DNA from: Spongospora subterranea f. sp. subterranea | Taxonomy: Eukaryota; Endomyxa: Phytomyxea; Phytomyxea; Plasmodiophorida | Length of the DNA stretch: 64,000 bases | Direction of reading: 5' to 3' | Assembly: GCA_049724395.1 (NCBI GenBank) | Contig: JAUGWO010000131.1 | Location: 1-64,000 of the forward strand | Part shown: in pieces, positions 31,374 through 42,624 of the stretch | Numbering within the stretch: the first letter of the stretch is position 1 | Layout of the letters: each line of letters starts with the position of its first letter | Notes under the pieces: model-generated | Database searches by the model: none | Told to the model about the DNA's origin: nothing | What the model saw: only the letters and a program-made list of their open reading frames with translations | Made by a program: the position numbers and the translations under genes

Positions 31374-32719
31374 TCAAGCAGAACCTGTCGGAGTGGGAGG
31401 GCCGGAACATGTAGAGACGATTCGCTGCCGCCGAAGGCCATAAACAATTAGGCCGACGCCAAGAAACGAGATGCTGACGCAACAAATAAACAACACCATC
31501 GACACCTTGGACAGCGACGCTCCGTCTTTGAACACAATCATACCACCCAGAATATTAAACGCTTCTAAGGATACAGCAAAAGCGGGCACAACAATCAACT
31601 GGTCGTGCGACCGCAACGCAACATTCAATAGGTGGATTTGGAGTGCACCAAACAATAATGTTAAAATTACCGCCAAATATAGTGGCCATGACTTAAACTG
31701 ATTGAAACCATGTTCCGAGAAGCTTGTCCTCACCAGAACTGCACATGTCTCTAATGAATAGATCAGAAACCTATATACAACGCATGAATTTCGATATTAC
31801 TGGCAAAGAGAACAGTAAAAGAGCCTAGCACTCCGGTATATGTAGGAATCGATATCGCCAAAAACAGCTCCAAATTGAAAAATCTAGCCGCCGCTTTCTT
31901 CTTTGTAAGAGCGTTTGACCCGTCGTCATAACACAAAATCGTGGAGGATCGATTGGTGACTAAGAGTGGATCGGCAACAGAATATATTCCGAGCTGTTTT
32001 TTTTCATCAAGCGCCTAGAAAAAACATAATGGATGACAACATTAATATTAACACCAAGTACCCTTATACCAACTGATATTTTCTTTGCACCATTCTGATA
32101 CCAACTGCTGAAATGGATAGGCAAGACGCAACGGTTATCATGTAAATAATCGATGAGCAGTCGATTTGCAACAACATTTCCATTGTGGCAGGCGGCGACG
32201 GCGACCCAAAGGCCACAGCGGTTAGTGAGCCGAGGAGCACAATCGAAATTCCTGCGATAATCGGCTTGTTTAAACCTTCTTCGAGAAAAAAGTAAGAATT
32301 GCTATAGTGAATAGACACTGGATTAGAGAAAATAAGAGATAAATGTTCGGTAGCATGTACCATGCGTTCCAAACAAGAGTTAGTGACCCTACTGCTGCAA
32401 CGTCTGATTGTGGTGCCAAAGACAAACCCAACTGCAACAAACATTCAGTCAGAAACCGAGGTCGCCATAGAGAAATTTTCAATACGCCATTGCAAACGTT
32501 TCCGAGCAGATACATTGAGACACCAACAAGCCATAATCTCTTCGTACAATAATGGCCTGGTAAACGTCGGCGATGTGACAGCTTTTGAACTGTGACACCC
32601 AGGTTATCAACAATTCCTCCCTGAAACATATATGAAAATAACATCGCACATATCCGTCTGATCTAAAAATGTACCAATATACATAAAAGCACTCCGACAA
32701 TTGCCTCCCTGTCTAGCAT
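31374..32719 (-). CDS. NIPA-like magnesium transporter (DUF803)
   Basis: Polytopic membrane protein. Start ATG at 32719: MLDREAIVGVLLCIL, then a 54-nt intron to GGIVDNLGVTVQKLSHRR. Next come LWLVGVSMYLLGNVCNG, intron, LGLSLAPQSDVAAVGSLTLV, intron (59 nt), FFLEEGLNKPIIAGISIVLL and SIIYMITVASCLSISAVG. After a Ser/Lys-rich loop comes SWPLYLAVILTLLFGALQ, LNVALRSHDQLIVVPAFAV and LGVGLIVYGLRRQR. The 'NLGvnvQKlSh', 'GN..N', 'QS..AaLGsl.lv.N' and 'LN.AL..fd..lv.P' motifs are typical of NIPA proteins, which move Mg2+ in endosomal and plasma membranes. Stop TGA at 31374. Confidence 0.85.
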
Positions 32720-33108
32720 TAGATCTATGATGCGACCATGAACCCTTTTTTGGTGATTTCCAGATCAGATAACGCCGTATTTTGCGTTTTGTGTGTATTC
32801 CTTTGATCAGCTGCCCTATGACCGGAATATAAACACTAGAGAGACTTCACGTGCAGCAAGTGCGGCCTTCGGCTCTGATGAATTCACGTGAAATGAAAGG
32901 GCAAAAATATATCTCGTGAGGTTGGGTTACGGGCGGATAGCCAGTACGGTAAGCGGACCTGACGACACCAACAGTGTATAATAATTCAAAAATGGGTGGT
33001 CATTGACCGACCATTAGCGCATTAATGCCAAACTCCGACACGCTTATCCACAATTTGAATGAGATAGCAAAATGTATTATTTTATGGGAGGATCAAGACA
33101 GTGCATTT

Positions 33109-33473
33109 TTAGGACAGTTTCGGCATGGAATATCCGACTATGTTCTTCCGCCCAATGATTTCACCGACGCAGAAGAAGCCGAAAAACTTGCCAGCGATCC
33201 CAGCTCCCTCAACAAACTGAAACATTCATCAATCGGTGTAATGCATAATGTTGGTTAATGTACCTGTCGAACTGTCAACTCTTTGGGATTCATCAACTGC
33301 TGCTTGATGATTTCCAACTCTTTGGGGACCGCCCGGACAGCATCGCCGAAACCTGTAAACTGTCGAATGAATACTTCAGCTTGCATATCCTTCAACTGCT
33401 GAATTTGCTGCCGATTAATAGAAAAAATCAGAAATTTAATCAAACCCCATTTTCCAGTACTAACCTGATTCAT
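33109..33473 (-). CDS. ATP20: Mitochondrial F-ATP synthase subunit g
   Basis: Three small exons. MNQ (33473-33465) is followed by a 57-nt intron. QIQQLKDMQAEVFIRQFTG...LTVRQ (33407-33264) is followed by a 47-nt intron. FVEGAGIAGKFFGFFCVGEI and IGRKNIVGYSMPKLS (33216-33109) ends with TAA. The last exon is the hallmark of subunit g: a transmembrane helix with a GxxxG-like pattern followed by GEIIGR...GY, used for ATP synthase dimerisation in the inner membrane. The length, about 85-100 residues, fits. A plus-strand open frame across exon 3 is a shadow. The first exon is very small and its start is less certain than the rest. Confidence 0.82.
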
Positions 33474-34147
33474 TTTAGAAATATCGACAGGGAGGAGCGC
33501 CGGCCTGGATGCGAGAAGCCGCTTTTTTCAAAGCGGGTAGGGATTCCATAACCCAAGTTACTAATGAAATCTGAGCCTAAACATATTCAACCACTTTCAG
33601 CAACATTAACCGTTTCACGAATAATATGTATAAAATCTGATTACACCTGCTACCTTGCAAAACAAACAAAAATAAACGGACGCTACAAGCAACGGCACAA
33701 GACAGCAGAAACTCTTCACATTACTAACCATTTGACGGACCACAAAAAGCGGAGAACGACAGTGGTGCAATGCAACGATGCAATTAGGATGCGATCGAAT
33801 TTATGTCGCGTTCAGGCGGCTATAAGTACTCAATAACTTGCGCGCAGCCTTTCATTCGGCGGCGGTTTTGCGTGCAGTACATATGTCCGATGCTGCACAA
33901 AACCCCAGGGTTTCAGGGGGATCTTTTGGGATTTAGATCAGGCGGCGAATTGCTGTAAATAAGGCATTGAGAAAAAAATTTTTACTTTCGTCGATATTAT
34001 CAAATATTTGGTTTTCGTGGGAGATTTGGTTCTCCGCTCCTTCCTGGGAGTCCATTCTAACTCTGCAAGAAAACATTCGTATAGGCAAATAATCGATGGG
34101 ATCTGCTGTATTCGAAATCATATGGTATCCGAAATATTGTGGTGACT

Positions 34148-34862
34148 TCAAGGGCCAGAGCAAGTCTGGCTTTGTTGTGACAGAATGATGGCGATGATAA
34201 GACCGTATAGACCAAGAGCTTCAGCGAAAATTAAGATCAAAACCATTGAAACATATAGCCGAGGTTGCTGAAAAATGAAGCGTGTTAACAAATGTGGTCA
34301 CGACTGTATACAAGAAGCAATTACTTGACCGTTAGCTCGCACACCAGCGTCACCGACGACTCCGATCGCTAGACCAGCAGCTAAAGACGATAGCCCACAT
34401 ACCAGACCCGAGGCGAGATGAGCAAATCCAGTGAATAGGGAATATCCCGAGCTTGGAACTGAAAGCAACGGTTTGTTGGTGCATCTAAAGATTGTAAATT
34501 TCACACGTACTTTTACTGATCAAAATAACACCAACGATAAGACCGTATATGCCTGAGGAATTCGATTACTTTTTGACCAAAAATGTCAATGTTGATTACC
34601 TAAAACTCCTGCCATGACAATGGGAATAATATTCCGAGTAACTAGGTGTGGATTCATGACACCCATCGACGACAAACCCACCCCACTTTTTGCAGTTCCA
34701 TAAGCTGACCCTAAATCTAAGATGATAAACACATGTCAGGATTCGCCCAATGTCAAAACTAATAGTACGCATACTTGAAAAGACAAGTGCGGCCGTGACA
34801 CCCATAAACCCAAAGAAGGGTGCCGCTTCATTGCATACTGGACCAAGCATAACGTTCATCAT
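34148..34862 (-). CDS. VMA3: V-type H+-ATPase proteolipid subunit c
   Basis: Five exons, introns 43-68 nt. Exon 1: [29 protein letters not shown]. Exon 2: [20 protein letters not shown] and PIVMAGVL. Exon 3: [13 protein letters not shown]. Exon 4: [20 protein letters not shown] and [10 protein letters not shown]. Exon 5: [20 protein letters not shown]. Four transmembrane helices. The proton-carrying glutamate is in FAEALGLYG of helix 4. About 160 residues, normal for the family. The subunit builds the rotor ring of the vacuolar/endomembrane proton pump. The gene on the other strand starts 50 bp away, so the promoter is shared. Stop TGA. Confidence 0.93.
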
Positions 34863-34911
34863 ACTGGAACCTGGTCGCTCGCAGCGCCACTATCGCGATT
34901 TTGAGAAGAGT

Positions 34912-35169
34912 ATGGAATTAGCAGGTGTGAACACGCAGATACATAAGGGTGCCATTATAGAGGCTCCGTTCAGCGTTACACTCACAGTCGATCTGACTGA
35001 GCCAGATTTAAGATGCACTTTTAGCCGTCGACGGCGTATGGGCAGCCAAAAGTAGCCTGAAATGGGCAAACTACTGGAAGTACAAGTGCCCCGAGTGCCG
35101 CAAGACGACACGGGCGATTATGTGCCTCCAACAAACCATCCAATACTTGTTCGTACCGGAAGCAAATAA
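34912..35169 (+). CDS. Small unknown protein, spliced
   Basis: The frame from ATG 34912 (MELAGVNTQIHKGAIIEAPF) has an in-frame TAG at 35053. A phase-0 GTCGAT..TAG intron at 34987-35055 (69 nt) would remove it and join to PEMGKLLEVQVPRVPQDD and NHPILVRTGSK, stop TAA. The gene is divergent from V-ATPase c. No family was recognised. Confidence 0.35.
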
Positions 35170-35185
35170 TTAATGATTTAGAACA

Positions 35186-35404
35186 CTAATGTTCTCTTTT
35201 ATTTTGCCTGCTTATGGTAAATGCCGAAGACATGTCAACAAGCTGCGACGAGATCATCTCAGATCCATAATCCGTATACTCCATATCAACGTTTTCAAAC
35301 TGCAGACAAATGATCGCCGCTGGACCGGCACGGAGTGCCAGTTGTCCACGGGGGTGTCGTTTATACTGATGATCGTGCCAGGGTGAGAGGCTCCGCCAGG
35401 TCAC
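35186..35404 (-). CDS. Small unknown protein
   Basis: A 72-residue frame contains HPRGQLALRAGPAAIICLQF, ENVDMEYTDYGSEM and VDMSSAFTISRQNKREH. It is convergent with the small gene at 34912 and divergent from the SDR gene. Its look is that of a short globular protein, perhaps with an upstream exon. No family was recognised. Confidence 0.35.
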   Translation of the reverse strand: MTWRSLSPWHDHQYKRHPRGQLALRAGPAAIICLQFENVDMEYTDYGSEMISSQLVDMSSAFTISRQNKREH

Positions 35405-35489
35405 TTATACCGTTATACGCAACGGACGTACTGTACCAAAGCCAATACAGTACTGTTAAGTGGAAATACCTCGATCATTTTGTCGCGAA

Positions 35490-36499
35490 ATGTTGGTCAA
35501 TGGGCGAGTTTTTGTGGTGACGGGTGCCGCATCTGGTTTAGGCTATGCCACGTGCAAAGCCATCATTGGCCAGCGCGGAAAAGTGATTGTATGCTGACAC
35601 TATTCGATTATCGCCTTCGTCAAACCCACCATCAGTGAAGGGAATAGATATGGATGCTGTGTTAGGAGCGAAACTCATTGCTGAATTCGGGGAAAAGTTC
35701 CATGTTCTTCGCAGTGGCCAACATTCTCGACACCCGTGCGTCATTTTGTTTCTCCACTTACACTGTTCGAACAATCACCCGGTTTACAGAGGAGATTACA
35801 ACCGCATTGGAAAACGGATCTTATAAATTTGGGGATATTCATGGATTAATCAACTGTGCTGGAATTATTTTGCCAAGGAAGGTAAACGCTATAAAGCACT
35901 CAAAACCCGCTATATTATGGGCGATGCTTTTGAATTAATCATTAATGGGCTTCTTAAGGTGATATCCTCCCGTGGAGTGACACCATTGGAGGATTTTCAA
36001 CACGTAATGAATGTTAATGTGGTTGGATCCTTCAACGTGGTGCGATTGGTTAGCGACCGGATCTCCCGACAATCGTCCACATCTTCAAGCAAAGAATCAG
36101 GCGTCATTATCAATGTTGCATCGATTGCTGCATTTGATGGGCAGATCGGACAAAGCAGCTATTCGGCGTCAAAAGCCGCTATTGTTGGCATGACGCTGCC
36201 GTTGGCCCGGGAACTGTCCTCGTTTGGGATTCGGGTCATGACTATAGCGCCAGGTCTATTCGCCACTCCAATGACGGCAACAGATCTTTCCAAAACTACA
36301 ATGGCCTCCGTATCATCGCAGGTCCTTTTCCAAGAAGTAATCCGCCGTGTTTTATTGAATGGTTGTTCAGGTTGCTTTCCCCAAACGCCCAGGACATCCC
36401 GATGAGTTTGGGAAACTGTGTTTGAGCATTATTGAAAATTCCTATTTAAACGGGGAAACCATTCGGCTAGATGGAGCACTAAGAATGTCAGCTTTATGA
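35490..36499 (+). CDS. Short-chain dehydrogenase, HSD10 (HSD17B10/HADH2) type
   Basis: NAD-dependent SDR, probably mitochondrial 3-hydroxyacyl-CoA dehydrogenase-like. It starts [20 protein letters not shown] with the TGxxxGxG cofactor loop. After short introns: [11 protein letters not shown] (the NNAG equivalent), [52 protein letters not shown] with catalytic Ser, and the [19 protein letters not shown]yr/Lys pair. [15 protein letters not shown] follows, and the last exon is [20 protein letters not shown] and [17 protein letters not shown]. The HSD10 signature is the 'AFP-x-R-x-G-x-P-x-EF' and 'NGE-x-IRLDGA-x-RM' end. Introns near 35885-35960 and 36322-36370 are clear. The middle region near 35600-35760 needs one further frame correction or an intron. 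Stop TGA. Confidence 0.87.
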
Positions 36500-36707
36500 G
36501 TAATGTATACAATTCTTTGTTGACGTTAATCAACCTCCACAAATGTGTCAAGTGAATTCCAAGTTTCTTTTGGCATTTTCGTAGTGGATCGTTGATCTCA
36601 AAAATTGTATGGTCCGCTTGAACAAGCGCTGTTAATTCCCTGATGTTCTAGCTTAGGAAATCATTCCAGTAATTTCTATTGACCAAGTGGAATATATTGA
36701 TTGACGC

Positions 36708-36920
36708 TTAGAGCTGCGCGAATTGCAATTTCATTTCTGGGTCGTGATTTGTTGAGTGGTAAATCGTAAATCCATGGCTGTCTGAAAAGTCGTAACCAAA
36801 CAAGCCTATTACAAATGACACACATTTTTCGTATTCCATGGGTAAGCTGTCAACATATCCCACAGAATAGACACGGTCGAGCATGTGGTTTATGACCGCA
36901 ATAGCGTCAGCAATAGTTTT
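36708..36920 (-). CDS. 3' exon of an unknown gene
   Basis: An open exon bounded by a CTAG acceptor at 36921 reads KTIADAIAVINHMLDRVYSV, EYEKCVSFVIGLFGYDFSDS and FTIYHSTNHDPEMKLQFAQL before TAA. The aromatic-rich composition looks like coding sequence. Upstream exons probably lie in 36930-37450, but they were not resolved. A plus-strand frame at 36885-37190 partly overlaps and is less convincing. Confidence 0.3.
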   Translation of the reverse strand, partial: KTIADAIAVINHMLDRVYSVGYVDSLPMEYEKCVSFVIGLFGYDFSDSHGFTIYHSTNHDPEMKLQFAQL

Positions 36921-37500
36921 CTAGATTTTTTGGAAACACGTGTCTGCTCACGTGGAGAGTCGACAAAATCAATCTGTCAAGATTATGATGAATATGGGTT
37001 GAGTTTTATTGGAACAAACTGTCAAGTAGTGAGAACCCGCAAAATCCCCAAATCGCATCAAAATGTGACCCAATCAGCATTTGATTCGCCTGGACAACGG
37101 TCTTTTGCCGAAATAGCTTTGAGAGCAATTAATCAGGAAAGAGCGAACGATAATATTGTTTTTGGCCGTTATTACTTATATGTGAGATAATCGCGCTGAT
37201 ATGGTGTCACAATTGCGGATTCGCGACATTGCGGTCCAACTGGTTGGGCGATCGGTCTTGGTGCTGCTGGAACCGTTTGTACAGGCGAGACCTAAATTTG
37301 ACATATTATTTGTTAATCGTACCGGTGTCAAGCCATATTTTCTACGTTGTCCTCCTCTATAATCGGCGTTTTAACAGGAGCAGGTTGATCGCTGTCGCGT
37401 CGGAACGAGTCACTATATTCAGATTTTGGATCCCATTCTAGACCGAATTGTTTAAGCCATGATGGGTTAGGTTGTCGCCGAGACACATCTTCGAACTCGG

Positions 37501-38343
37501 TCAGAAGTCACCCCATATAGAAAACCAGTCTGTACTAGAACCTTTCGTAACTTCCCGCCTTTGAACAGTTCGATGACGACGATGGGAGCTCTCTCTCGGA
37601 AACGGCTCACGAACTGCTGTAAATCTGAGATAGAACATCAGTTTCGTTTGAAGGCAGCTTTGGTAAACCAAATCCAATGATGTTTTTTGCTTGCTCAAAG
37701 CACGTGAAAATCCGTTTGTTCATACATGAATGGACGATTAGATAGTTGTCTGGGTCCGGGTAGAGCTCCTGGCAAATCGATATCTGTTGCCCTTTCAAAG
37801 AATTGCACATCACCGGGATTATCGGGTTGATGATATAGGGAAACTGTCAGTAATGTCTCGCCCCCAATCTCTTCATCAACCAATTCCGTTTCCTTCCGTT
37901 TTCCTGTGAAAAACAGGTTCATCACCAGATCCAATCCGCTTACTAAGGTGTGGAGAACCTTGTTTTTTTAGTGGCGACTTGCCTCGCATTCGAATGTTTC
38001 GCCCAAGGAAGTCTGTTTAGAGTATTCGATAACCACAAGCGAACGAACTCGAATCTGACCATAAACTCCAGGTATGGTTTGCGAATTAACTGAGGAGAGA
38101 GCTTCGCTGACGATCGAGTCGACGAACCTGCTTCTAAACACCGAGTGAGCACCGATGTCGAGATGTACTTTCCCCAAAAAACACAGGTGCTAGCTGACCG
38201 CGAAACAACCACCATGGATTACCAAGCGAACGTTGCTGCACCAGAACGAACCAGATGAAACTGATTGGAGCTGACAAATAACAGCAATTGACAATGGCAA
38301 AGGCAGTCACAGTGCAGAATAACAATTGCCCATTGGCAATCAA
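37501..38343 (-). CDS. Unknown membrane protein, spliced
   Basis: The first exon starts MIANGQLLFCTVTAFAIVNC with a hydrophobic segment running to SFIWFVLVQQRSL. A GTAATC..AAG intron then leads to VHLDIGAHSVFRSRFVDSIV and GVYGQIRVRSLVVIEYSKQ. A further exon contains LDLVMNLFFTGKRKETELVD, GETLLTVSLYHQPDNPGDVQ and QELYPDPDNYLIVHSCMNKR. A signal or anchor helix followed by a strand-rich lumenal domain is suggested. A seipin-like protein is one guess, but I see no decisive motif. Confidence 0.35.
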
Positions 38344-39003
38344 TTCCTGAAATATGGCGCGTCCTCTAGGCTGTTCCAGTACCAGAGCTTCGGCTTTTGA
38401 GGTTCATTCAGTCTAGCGTAAGCAATAAGAAATATCAGATCACAAAATCGGGAAACAAGCCGAATTTTTGCAGAAGAAAATCATGATAATGTCTTTGTTT
38501 TTTAATCTTATGTTGATAAATTGACGATTGGATTTCCGATCGCGAGAATACAGTGAATATTGTATAGGGGCAAACGGAATGACCTGTATTTATTAGGGTC
38601 AGGAGACGAATAACTTGGGATCCCGGGCAGCCAGGGAACGATCTCCTTGTTGAGGACGGCCCAACCAGTCGACGCTCAAAGCACATTGACGCACGATTGT
38701 AATTCGGCACCCAATGCTGACCGCAATTGATCTCTGATATAATGATCTCTGACACAACATTGAGTAAACAGTAAAATGAGGCGGTATAGCCGACACCCAG
38801 TGCAAAATGACCCTTGGGCCGCCAAAAAGTTTTTATTACCCTCAAGATCCCCAGTTTTCGATAAGTTCGAATCATGCCTTGCTGAATTCGGATTGGCAAG
38901 CAACGACACGGTGGCCGGCAGGGATTGCTGATCGGGAGGTCCACATCTGCAACTGGAGTTCCTGCCACGACGCAAGGTGACCCCAGTGCCATCGCCAAGC
39001 ATG
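38344..39003. other. Weakly coding region
   Basis: A 192-residue minus-strand frame (38435-39013) contains HFALGVGYTASFYCLLNVV and many Cys/Arg residues but has no recognisable domain. It runs into the first arm of the large inverted repeat, and the other minus-strand frame is also open. I do not call it a gene. Confidence 0.3.
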
Positions 39004-39966
39004 CGATGTCCAAATTACTGTTTTCAGGAGTGTTGTTCTTTCTGGTATCATTGGGATCTTGTGCCCCAATTCAATTCCAAAAATCGCAAGTTTTCAAAGA
39101 CTAACGTAAGGCAATCATTAATAAGTTGGTAAAAAGAATTGGTTAACAATTGAAAAACTAATCGGAGAATACAGAGAACAAACAGCTGTGGATTTGGCTC
39201 ACAAGATTGACGTCGAGGATTTCGATGATTGGATCTCCGTTGATGGAGACTTTTATGGGAAGTTTTAATGGATCAATCCTAACACTAACCGCCCCTTCAC
39301 CACAACTTTTATCAATTTGACACTTTTCTACGACCAGTAATTCGAATTGATTTTGATTCGGTTTGATCTGATATATAAATAGGATAAATGTCGTTGAGAT
39401 TCTGATAGAGAGAGGGGCCAATTGAAATTGCTGATTTGATCTCACAGGGACAGTGATATCGTCCGTCAGGAGATGTCGAAACTTCATCAATCTCCAGAAC
39501 CGTACTAGAAAAACTGCTTCAATGAACGCTGTTTCAAATATGAATCAACAGACTGGCCCCTCTCTCTATCAGAATCTCAACGACATTTATCCTATTAATA
39601 TATCAGGTCAAACCGAATCAAAATTGATTCGAATTTACTGGTTGCAGAAAAGTGCCAAATTGATAAAAGTTGTGGTGAAGGGGCGGTTAGTGTTAGGATT
39701 GATCCATTAATACGTCCCATAAAAGTCTCCATCAACGGAGATCCAATCATCGAAATCCTCGACATCAATCTTGTGGGCCAAATCCACAGCTGTTTGTTCT
39801 CTTTATACTCCGATTAGTATTTCAATTGTTAACCAATTCTTTTTACCAACTTATTAATGATTGCCTTACGTAAGTCTTTGAAAACTTGCGATTTTGGAAA
39901 TTGGGGCACAAGATCCCAATGATACCAGTAAGAACAACACTCCTGAAAACAGTAATTTGGACATCG
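39004..39966. repeat. Near 1-kb palindrome: 417/413-nt inverted repeat with 133-nt spacer
   Basis: Arm 1 (39004-39420) and arm 2 (39554-39966) are reverse complements with scattered single differences and small indels, so the duplication is not brand new. Arm 1 on the minus strand and arm 2 on the plus strand carry related open frames (for example KVSINGDPIIEILDVN in arm 1). The spacer is single copy. Possible origins are a foldback transposon, an inverted gene-fragment duplication or an amplification chimera; the divergence argues against the last. Confidence 0.93.
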
Positions 39967-41966
39967 TCGTTGAGAGAATGGTGCATTTGGTTCAATGAAA
40001 GAAACGATTGATCACGTAATCGAAGTCAGAATCCGATTCCATATGTTATGTGCTCATCTGCTAGAATGGCCATTCAAACAGCAAAATATCTGTCCATGGC
40101 AACATCTTTCGACCACAGGAATAATTTGACGATATGAATTACAGTAGGTTGCATTCAAACGCGCCCTCACCAACGTTGGCCGCTGAATCGACGAACATTC
40201 CGTACTGATGCCAAGATTGGTCTGACGTGTTTTACACATGCATGATCCGTTCCAAAAATTAAAAGGGCGAGATCATCAAGTAGATATGATCTACCGATCG
40301 CTAAGACAATGAAAGTACGGTGGGGGCAGTGACTCAATCTATCAGGGTGTATATAAGTTCGTTGGCCACTTGTACGTCTGCTTGGTGAGTGTGAGTTTCT
40401 TCAAATCTGCTTCATTTGCCGCTGTTGATATCATGAATTCATGATCTGCCGAATAAAGGTTCGGTTGGTTCTCGGATGAGCGAGATTCTTCACGAGTTGG
40501 TCTAAAACGTCCACAGAGCGAATGTCAACCTCAATAACAGACTCGCCAACTCCCTGAGTGATTTCATTACTACTGTAATTTATCCACTAAATTAATCAAT
40601 GCTCATCAACCAACTCGTGACACACCTAACCCGCTCAATTCCCTCCGAGATCCAGGTAACCGATCTTCGTCGCAACCCAGATGTCAAAGTCGCATTGGCC
40701 TTGTTATCATTCCCATTAGCATAAAACACGATGGTCAGGTCCACCCATTTCAATATGACCTTTATGAATTATGATGAATTATTTACGACTGTGAACCATT
40801 CGATACAAAACATTGAGTTCTCATTCGTAATCAAAAACAATTTGTATGGTCGGTTACTTGGTGGCTGGCGATCATAAGCCCCCGTTGGGCGTCTCAATCT
40901 CCAGCCAAAGGCAAAAAGAGGAAACTCAGCAAACAGGCGTACAAGAGGCAAATAAAACTAAATGGTACCTACATCGTCGCTCACCACGCGTTGTGATGAA
41001 TTTCGCCATCACTGCACGATATACCGGATGTATGACTTTCCATAATCAAAGTGATATAAAATACTACAATACCTATCACAGCTGCATTGGCAGAGCAAAT
41101 TTCACCTCGATGCAAAGTATTTTGGTCAATTCGCTCCTGACGAAACGGAGTAATCCTATACTTAGTCCCCACGAGTTTAAAGTCACCACGTCTTTCATTG
41201 CCTGTCCAGTGATCAACAGGACACGATTGATCGCGTTGGTCCGAGGGCCTGCGGCAGCAAATTATGTCTCCCCACGTGGCCTGAATGAATGTGAAAGTGT
41301 GAGCGGAATGCAGTCAACTTGAGCGCTCTGGATAGGGCAATGATAATTACCGGTATGGGTTCGATAGATCAGGCCATGTGCCTGAATCCAGTTGGTCCAA
41401 TAAGTTCCTTCAAATGGATACTTGAGCTACTGGTAGCGGTCAGGCGAAACTGGGAAACCGAGGCCACCCAATCCATAAGAATTTGTGCACCAATGTGTAA
41501 ACCGTGCCGGCGGCAGCAAAATGGAGTACGTCATATTGTCGGGCATGCTCGGAAACTGGAACAGCGAATGAACTGGACAATGAGCTAATAGTTCGAGTCC
41601 TCAAACCCCTGAGGTGAACGAACACGAATTGCATCGTCCGAATATTAAAAATAAACTCTGCTGCATTCTGTATGCGAAGCCCTGCATTTAATAATGTTGA
41701 GATCAGAATGCATATGAGTTCCCATAGAATGGCCTAATACAGTGCTCCAGTTTTCGATGGAATTCCGGTAGGGTTCCCAATGAATTGTGGGAATGATGAG
41801 TTCACGAGCTCGGTTGCCCACGTGTGGACAGACATCACAATCCCACACAACTCAACCGGTTCTCCATTGTGTGTTGATACGCACTCTACTGGTGTGTGTG
41901 TGTGGTAGTGTAAGGGAGTACTTGTATGTCGTACACGGTGAGTGATATTCGCCATTTGGGGTTCTT
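39967..41966. other. Two kb without a confident gene
   Basis: Open frames of 158 residues (40846-41322, plus) and 89 residues (41319-41588, plus) have no recognisable motif and weak coding character. A possible small spliced frame begins MLINQLVTHLTRSIPSEIQ at about 40599 with a GTAACC donor. Nothing here is firm enough to call. Confidence 0.4.
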
Positions 41967-42281
41967 GTGCCGACAGCCCTGGCCATGTCCGAACACATCT
42001 ATATCAGAGACGATATCGATGAGCAAATTGAACCGCAACAGCTACTGGAATCGGAGACCGCATCCCATAGTACGAACTGGTTCCATGATCCAAGAAACCA
42101 GGTCAAAACATGTCGCAACGAACCTGACATCAAATGCCTGATCCTGATCTAGGTGATGGTTCTCATCGTTCTCTTGATTATTCTATGTATTTTGATTGGC
42201 ATTATATCATGCGCTTGGCGATCCCACAGACGCGCTATCTCATCTCTTTATGCTAGGAAAAATGCCAAGAAAACAGACTAA
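41967..42281 (+). CDS. Small single-pass membrane protein
   Basis: MPTALAMSEHIYIRDDIDEQ and an acidic/polar region up to HDPRNQ are joined by a 52-nt GTCAAA..TAG intron (42101-42152) to VMVLIVLLIILCILIGIISC, a strong membrane helix, and a basic tail WRSHRRAISSLYARKNAKK. The intron explains an otherwise in-frame TAG. Type and function are unknown. Stop TAA at 42281. Confidence 0.5.
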
Positions 42282-42624
42282 TGGTCTTCAATTACAGTAA
42301 CTTGTTCTATTACATATTTATCGATTTACTTCAATCCATGGTTTTTCGCGCTATCACAACCTACACGAAATTTGGTCGGAATCCGGCAAATGATTTGGAG
42401 CCACCTTTTGGTATATGCTGGATGACTGATGGCACTAATTGTAGTAGGACGTAATACAGCATCTTTCGGGGATTTGCTTTGCTTTTTATTTGTCAATGGG
42501 AGTTGACGATAACGCTGAGATTGGATGCATGTGACGTCCCGTGGAATGGCCGACAATCATGAATAAATTCAAAGTGATGTCATAAAAAAACCGTCAAGAG
42601 GCCGATTTCACTCGATTTATTCTC

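Noticed and set aside
39158-39710. Two small proteins encoded in opposite arms of the 39-kb palindrome
   Set aside because: Both are translations of the same inverted sequence with no outside support; described as part of the repeat instead.
35053-42152. Reassignment of TAG to a sense codon, suggested by in-frame TAGs at 35053, 42150 and near 25500
   Set aside because: Each coincides with the 3' end of a plausible short intron, and no conserved exon contains an internal TAG. At least the WD40 gene ends with TAG.
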